Source: Prosapia bicincta
Lineage: Eukaryota > Arthropoda > Insecta > Hemiptera > Cercopidae
Assembly: GCA_036971475.1 (NCBI GenBank)
Contig: JBAIZL010000428.1
Location: forward strand, 554,001-618,000
Length of the DNA: 64,000 nt
Direction of reading: 5' to 3'
Below the pieces are notes generated by a model that saw only the letters and a program-made list of their open reading frames with translations, made no database searches and was not told where the DNA came from. Below, piece by piece: positions 58,736-64,000 of this stretch. The translations under genes were made by a program, and so were the position numbers. Each line of letters begins with the position of its first letter. Position 1 is the stretch's first letter.

Positions 58736-61100
58736 GTGGGTGAACTTTGCAGATATGACCTAACCTAAAATTGTATTACGGTAGTAACTACATTTAGAGA
58801 TGGTAAATAAATTAGGGTTTTGTATTGGAAAACGTTGAAAGGTTTATTAACACAGTATTTATTATTGAATTTTTATATTTATAATTTTATTTTGAAATTG
58901 TACATCTCTGTTTAGTTTTTGAATATCGCAGTAAGAATTATGCAATTTCAAGTTAAAAACAAATTTATCGTTACAATTTATATATATTTTATATTTTCAT
59001 CTAAAGTTAAGTTATATATTCTATTTTGTTTTCATACAAAGCAACATAGAATTTTTTTCATTGCGAAATTTTATTAAATTTGTCGAAGATTTTATGAATA
59101 ATATCTCTTTATTAACAAACGCATGTATAATATCACTAGCAATAGGTAGCAATTTTATGTTAAATTAGGTCAAACTATTTTCCATATATAAAAAAAAATG
59201 CTTACACCATTTTCTCCCATAAAGTACACTGACTTGTTGCTAGTGTTTATTAAGAAGAGACTAATAGGGTTTCCTATGTTAATAAAAACATTCATGATAC
59301 AATGATACGCCTGCTTTTCAACGTAACGCAGCCCGCCCAATAATCTAATTGCTAATTTTGAAGCCCATTTTGATCGTTACTTATATAACGCCATTGATTG
59401 CACTTTGTAATATCGATCTTGAGATTGATTCCCAAGCGTAAAATCGAAGACTTGTTACATACCAGAAATTGAGTAAATTTCGATAAGCGATTTCTAAGTA
59501 ATAAATATCGTATCTCAGGTCGTTATGGGGAGTGAGTATACTGTACAAAACTTTGTTGTGAAACTACCGTGATTCTGTCCATCTCTACTAGACGAGGGTA
59601 TTTTCGTGCCTAACTAAATTCCATGCGCGATTCAGCATTTTACCCACTTACTTACAATAGGGAATGTTCTCTACACTCAAGAAGAAAACTTAAAGTAATC
59701 AAGCACCTTACTCGTGTTAGAGACCCAACTAATAGGCCCTACAGATGAGAGAATCAGATATACGTCAATGGTATGACCCTGATAAAGTTGGCAAGACGGA
59801 TAAAGTAATAAGTATAACAAGATACTTTTATTTCTATTCTCTTTACGTTGAAGAAGTCGCAAAAAAGGAAACATGTCATAAACATTGTTCATAAATCAAG
59901 ACAAGAAACTCCACTCCCGTTTGTGTTTGTTTATTTTGAATGTTTTTCAGGAACTCATCAATTTTGTTGTTCTCGGACCCTTGTTAAACAAAACTGTTTG
60001 TTGTCTCTCATTTCTTTAACAAGATTGCATTTATGTAAGGAATGTAGTAGATACGAGGAACTACATCTTTTAGTAATATTCAACAGAAAATTAATCTATA
60101 CTGATATTTTCTATTCACTAAATTTACGTAAAAGTGAATTCCAAACAAGAAACAACTGTTAAAAAATATCGGAGGTCAGAAATTGTGGACAGAACCTTAA
60201 TTAATAACCGCCACACAAACATAACCTTACTTTACAAACAAGAAACTTTATAACCTCAAATTTTCTTTCAAACAAATATCATGCAAACACCTGCAAAGTA
60301 CCTGTTTGTGTAAGTTTAGTTATTTAAAAAATTAAGTTTTCTAAGGTAAAATAATCCATTTTTGAACTGTCCTCTTTTTTCTGAACAAAGCCTACATTTT
60401 TCTTGGCCTTGCAATAGGCTTACATATAACTTTGCATATCTGGTTACTTTTAAGTTAGAAAACTATTTCATCTCAGCAAACCTATCCTAGTCTGTTACGT
60501 TTTTACCATATTGCAATATAGGTATAATAAATAGAGCACGCTGTTTTATAGTGAAATATTGATTTTAAATAGTTTCGTGTGTGGAAAATGAGGTTATGTT
60601 TGTATATGTTTTTAAGTAAAATGTAAATATGAAACACAAATATTTTAATATCCAGTATTTCTTATAACTTACTCTTACTTCCTATTGCGCACATTTTTAC
60701 AAAATTACGTCCATAATTATTGTTCTACTGGTATTATTTTAAAAAACTCAGCCGGATGATTTAGGGATTATTATACATTCAAGGCTCCTGATGTAAGTTG
60801 CAAACTGAACATGTGACTTGATTTTCTCTTATCTTTCAAACTAAGATTTTCATACCCTAACAATTTCCGTCCCTACCATATGACAGGGTTAATCTTCTCT
60901 TCACTCTAAAACATATTAGGTTTTGTGTGTAGATAGTTATAAATTGTTAGATACGGTTTTAAAGTTTTAATTTTTATACTCTTTCTTTTGATATAATTTT
61001 TTTAAAATAATTTATTGTGAAATGTGTCGCTAAAAAAATATTTGTTACGTTTTTTGTTTTTGTTTGGTTTCTCTTAAATTGGAAGATGATGTTTTAAATG
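58736..61100 (+). other. VGAT intron 1, left part
   Basis: AT-rich, no recognised feature. A 104-codon open frame at 59848-60162 has no family resemblance. Confidence 0.6.
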
Positions 61101-61137
61101 ACACTACTACAGTGCGATATGAAAATTAATACAGAAC

Positions 61138-61450
61138 TTTAGTTTTTGACTGAAAGTTGTGGAAAAGTGATGAAATTTCATAATTATTATACTCTGGGCA
61201 TCCTGTTAGAATGCACAAAAAATAGATTGAGATTTGGTGGTTTCGATGAAGACTCTCAAAGACGTTTTTATATGGAAATCTTGGAAAAATAAGCAGATTT
61301 TATAACCTCTTTAAGAATTTCAGTTTTCGACAGGAAATCTTGGAAAAATGGATAAAATTTCATAGTTAGGCTATTACACTGAGTATCCTGTTGAAAGGTA
61401 GAAAAAATAAGATTAAGTTTTGGTAGTAGAGTTCTGGTGGTTTCGATTTC
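61138..61450. repeat. Diverged tandem duplication, about 180-bp period
   Basis: Segments near 61138-61260 and 61316-61450 share, in the same order, GAAATTTCATA/AAATTTCATAG, CATCCTGTT/TATCCTGTT, AAAAAATA and GGTGGTTTCGAT. Confidence 0.6.
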
Positions 61451-61937
61451 CTCTTTCGACAGTAAAGTTCTTGGCTTTTTAATTTTTCGTATTAAATATT
61501 TTCCCCGTTAGTGTTTTTAAATCAAAATATGTTTTGTTACCGAAGAAAAAATTATGTTTTGTTATATTTTTGTAAAAAATGGACTACTTGTGAAGATAAC
61601 AAATGTTAGGTAAATGTGAATATATGCTACGTTAGATTAGGCTCTTAAATATAAAATCCTATGAATATACCTGGTTATTTTCTACAGCCAAATATTAGTT
61701 AGCGTTCTATAGGTTATATAGGCCTACAAGTTGTATAGTAGACCTAAATAAAGGGAGCAGAGGAATATATTTAAGCCAATATTTTCCATTTCCATTAAAC
61801 CACTGTCTGTAAACACTATAAACAATTGTCTTCCTCTAGAAATATAAAACATATTGAAAATAGTATTGATAAAAAACACTTAGAGGGGATACGAGCTGCA
61901 ATTTAGGATGCTGTACAAGAGTTAAGAAACTTTCAAA

Positions 61938-61985
61938 ATGGCGGCGTTTCGCAACTTGACGCTCTTCATATTTAATAAGGTCAAG
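61938..61985 (+). CDS. Possible short first exon (uncertain)
   Basis: ATGGCGGCGTTTCGCAACTT opens a 16-codon frame (MAAFRNLTLFIFNKVK) up to AAG|GTAAAA, a usable splice donor. AAAATGGCGGC is the context of many housekeeping starts, and this GC-richer patch continues intermittently to 62170. The short basic/hydrophobic peptide could begin a mitochondrial targeting sequence. No downstream exon can be named. Confidence 0.25.
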
Positions 61986-62619
61986 GTAAAAAAATGCCAG
62001 TTATCTGATTGGCATATTCCCCTCTCTGTCCATCTCAACTTGTACCTCATTTCCCTCCTGCGATTTATCTGAGTCCGTAAATCTTCATCAAGTCGCCCGT
62101 CATGATTGTTTAATTACGTTTACGTCTGCGTCGTGCGAAGGCTTGTTCACTACCTGTCCTTGGAAACCTGTGATGTATGGTCAACACCTAATACACATCT
62201 TTGGTCTAATCTGCTTTATTGCCGCTAAAGAGAGTAAGTAGTAAGGGAAGTGAACATATAGAATTTTTCCAATGATAAAATTTTATGAGTTTAAATTTTC
62301 TCACGATTAAAGACTTTAGGCTAAAAAAAAAACATTTTTACCGGTATATATTTTTACAAATGTAGAAATATTACATTATTTCAAATTTTACATTGCTACC
62401 TTAACTCCTATGCTAATTTTCTAAGTAGCTCCTCCGTTTGTCTTCAGTGTGGTGTTTTCACATATTTTCTTTATGTTGGTAGAACTACATTTCTTTGATA
62501 TAAGACTAAATCTCGCCATTGCAGACATAAAATTAGGATGTTGCTAAATATTTGTTTCAAATATTGGAGAAATTCTTATTTTCATATTGTTGCTGGTATG
62601 ACATTACTATACGTTACTA

Positions 62620-64000
62620 GATCGGGCGACTCCATCTCCTTTTATTCTACTTTAGATATTACCGTAGGGTCATAGTCTAATTTCAACCCCTCCTTTTATA
62701 ATCTTATGATGCAGCTGAAAAGAGTGTAGAATCCAGAACTGCATCAGACACCTTCTCTACTACTTTACTCCGCAGTTGATATGACTCTAGGTTACAGGTA
62801 TGCATCAGGCACTTGTTCTTCCACTTTTATTCTGTAATTGATATGCCGCTAAGATTAAGTTATGGATTATTCACTCGCTCTTACATTTTTATTTAGCAGT
62901 TGATAAGCCCCTAGGATTCACTTACGGTTTATTCACTTGCTCTTACATTTTTATTTCGCAGTTGATATATGACTCTAGGTTTTAGATCTGCATCAGACAC
63001 TTGCTCTTCCACTTTTAATTTTGCAGTTGATATGCCACTAGGACTCAGTTCTAAATTATTCACTTGTTCTTCCTCTTTTATTTTGCAGTTGATATGCCAC
63101 TAGGACTCGGCTTCGAATTATTCACTTGATTTTCCACTTTTACAGGTATTCTGTAGTTGATATGCCGCTAGGATTCACGGTTAGATTATTGACTTTCTCT
63201 TCTACCTTCCGCACTTGCTATGTCACTAGGATTCAGTTCTGAATTATTCACTTGATTTTCCACTTTTACAGGTATTCTGTAGTTGATATGCCGCTAGGAT
63301 TCACGGTTAGATTATTGACTTTCTCTTCTACCTTCCGCACTTGCTATGTCACTAGGATTCAGTTCTGAATTATTCACTTGTTCTTCCTCTTTTATTTTGC
63401 AGTTGATATGCCACTAGGACTCGGCTTCGAATTATTCACTTGATTTTCCACTTTTACAGGTATTCTGTAGTTGATATGCCGCTAGGATTCACGGTTAGAT
63501 TATTGACTTTCTCTTCTACCTTCCGCACTTGCTATGTCACTAGGATTCAGTTCTGAATTATTCACTTGATTTTCCACTTTTACAGGTATTCTGTAGTTGA
63601 TATGCCGCTAGGATTCACGGTTAGATTATTGACTTTCTCTTCTACCTTCCGCACTTGCTATGTCACTAGGATTCAGTTCTGAATTATTCACTTGATTTTC
63701 CACTTTTACAGGTATTCTGTAGTTGATATGCCGCTAGGATTCACGGTTAGATTATTGACTTTCTCTTCTACCTTCCGCACTTGCTATGTCACTAGGATTC
63801 AGTTCTGAATTATTCACTTGATTTTCCACTTTTACAGGTATTCTGTAGTAGATATGCCGCTAGGATTCACGGTTAGATTATTGACTTTCTCTTCTACCTT
63901 CCGCACTTGCTATGTCACTAGGATTCAGTTCTGAATTATTCACTTGATTTTCCACTTTTACAGGTATTCTGTAGTTGATATACCGCTAGGATTCACGGTT
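62620..64000. repeat. Minisatellite, 62-bp monomer evolving into 126-bp dimer
   Basis: Diverged monomers of about 62-66 bp (CAGTTGATATG..CTAGGATTCA..TTATTCACTTG) begin near 62620-62760. From about 63144 a 126-bp dimer is repeated almost without change: GGTATTCTG recurs at 63459, 63585, 63711, 63837 and 63963. The array continues past the window. Confidence 0.93.

Noticed and set aside
59848..60162. 104-codon frame in the VGAT intron
   Set aside because: No recognisable domain, AT-rich codons, no splice or promoter support.

Overview
The window is animal nuclear DNA. It is strongly AT-rich, has long introns with GT..AG boundaries, and carries two recognisable bilaterian genes, both on the + strand. 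The first is a BSDC1-like gene (BSD domain containing 1), seen as five coding exons between 9537 and 35469; its N-terminal exons are not found. The second is the first coding exon of the vesicular GABA/glycine transporter gene (SLC32A1/VGAT/unc-47) at 58364-58735, whose intron 1 runs off the right edge. The transposon mix (Penelope-like, I-clade LINE, several mariner and Tigger/pogo families, a ZBED-type hAT) and the VGAT N-terminus suggest an arthropod, perhaps a chelicerate. That placement is only an inference.

Layout. 1-5.4 kb: (CA)n, then two Penelope-like elements (PLE-A 220-2970, PLE-B 4256-5411), each bounded by inverted copies of its own end and each carrying a GIY-YIG domain. 5.4-9.5 kb: no gene seen. 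9.5-35.5 kb: the BSDC1-like gene, whose four introns hold a decayed I-clade LINE (about 10.19-16.35 kb), a small palindrome (16.7-16.9 kb), a Tigger element (18769-21297), two PLE-A derived pieces (21.9-23.4 kb), two mariners (23858-25145 and 30969-32240), a hAT with a perfect 8-bp target duplication (27827-30417) and a PLE-B end fragment (35.1 kb). 35.5-57.8 kb: no host gene seen; it holds two Tigger/pogo transposase relics (39615-41298 minus strand; 46225-48169), a non-autonomous pogo-type element with an internal 50-bp minisatellite (41360-42301), half a mariner (43.5-44.2 kb, minus strand) and fold-back elements (51.2, 56.2 and 57.4 kb). 57.8-64 kb: CpG-rich VGAT promoter region, first exon and intron, ending in a 62/126-bp minisatellite that continues past the window.

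The most interesting signal is a recurring hammerhead-ribozyme-like layout at the ends of at least five sequence-unrelated families (PLE-A, PLE-B and the fold-back elements at 16.8, 51.2 and 56.2 kb), with a sixth possible relic at 36.8 kb. Each reads: stem I arm, a CUGANGA-type box, one extra nucleotide, stem II hairpin, GAA, then A + a self-complementary 4-6-mer + U, then a cleavage-site nucleotide, then the other stem I arm. The 56.4 kb copy has a canonical CUGAUGA box. PLE-A, PLE-B and the 51 kb family carry a U..A change at the two box positions (3 and 8) that pair in the hammerhead core, which looks compensatory. Hammerhead ribozymes in Penelope-like elements are already known; the shared variant core and the palindrome-only copies are what deserve checking.

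All transposon coding regions here are interrupted by stops or frameshifts, so none looks able to act alone.
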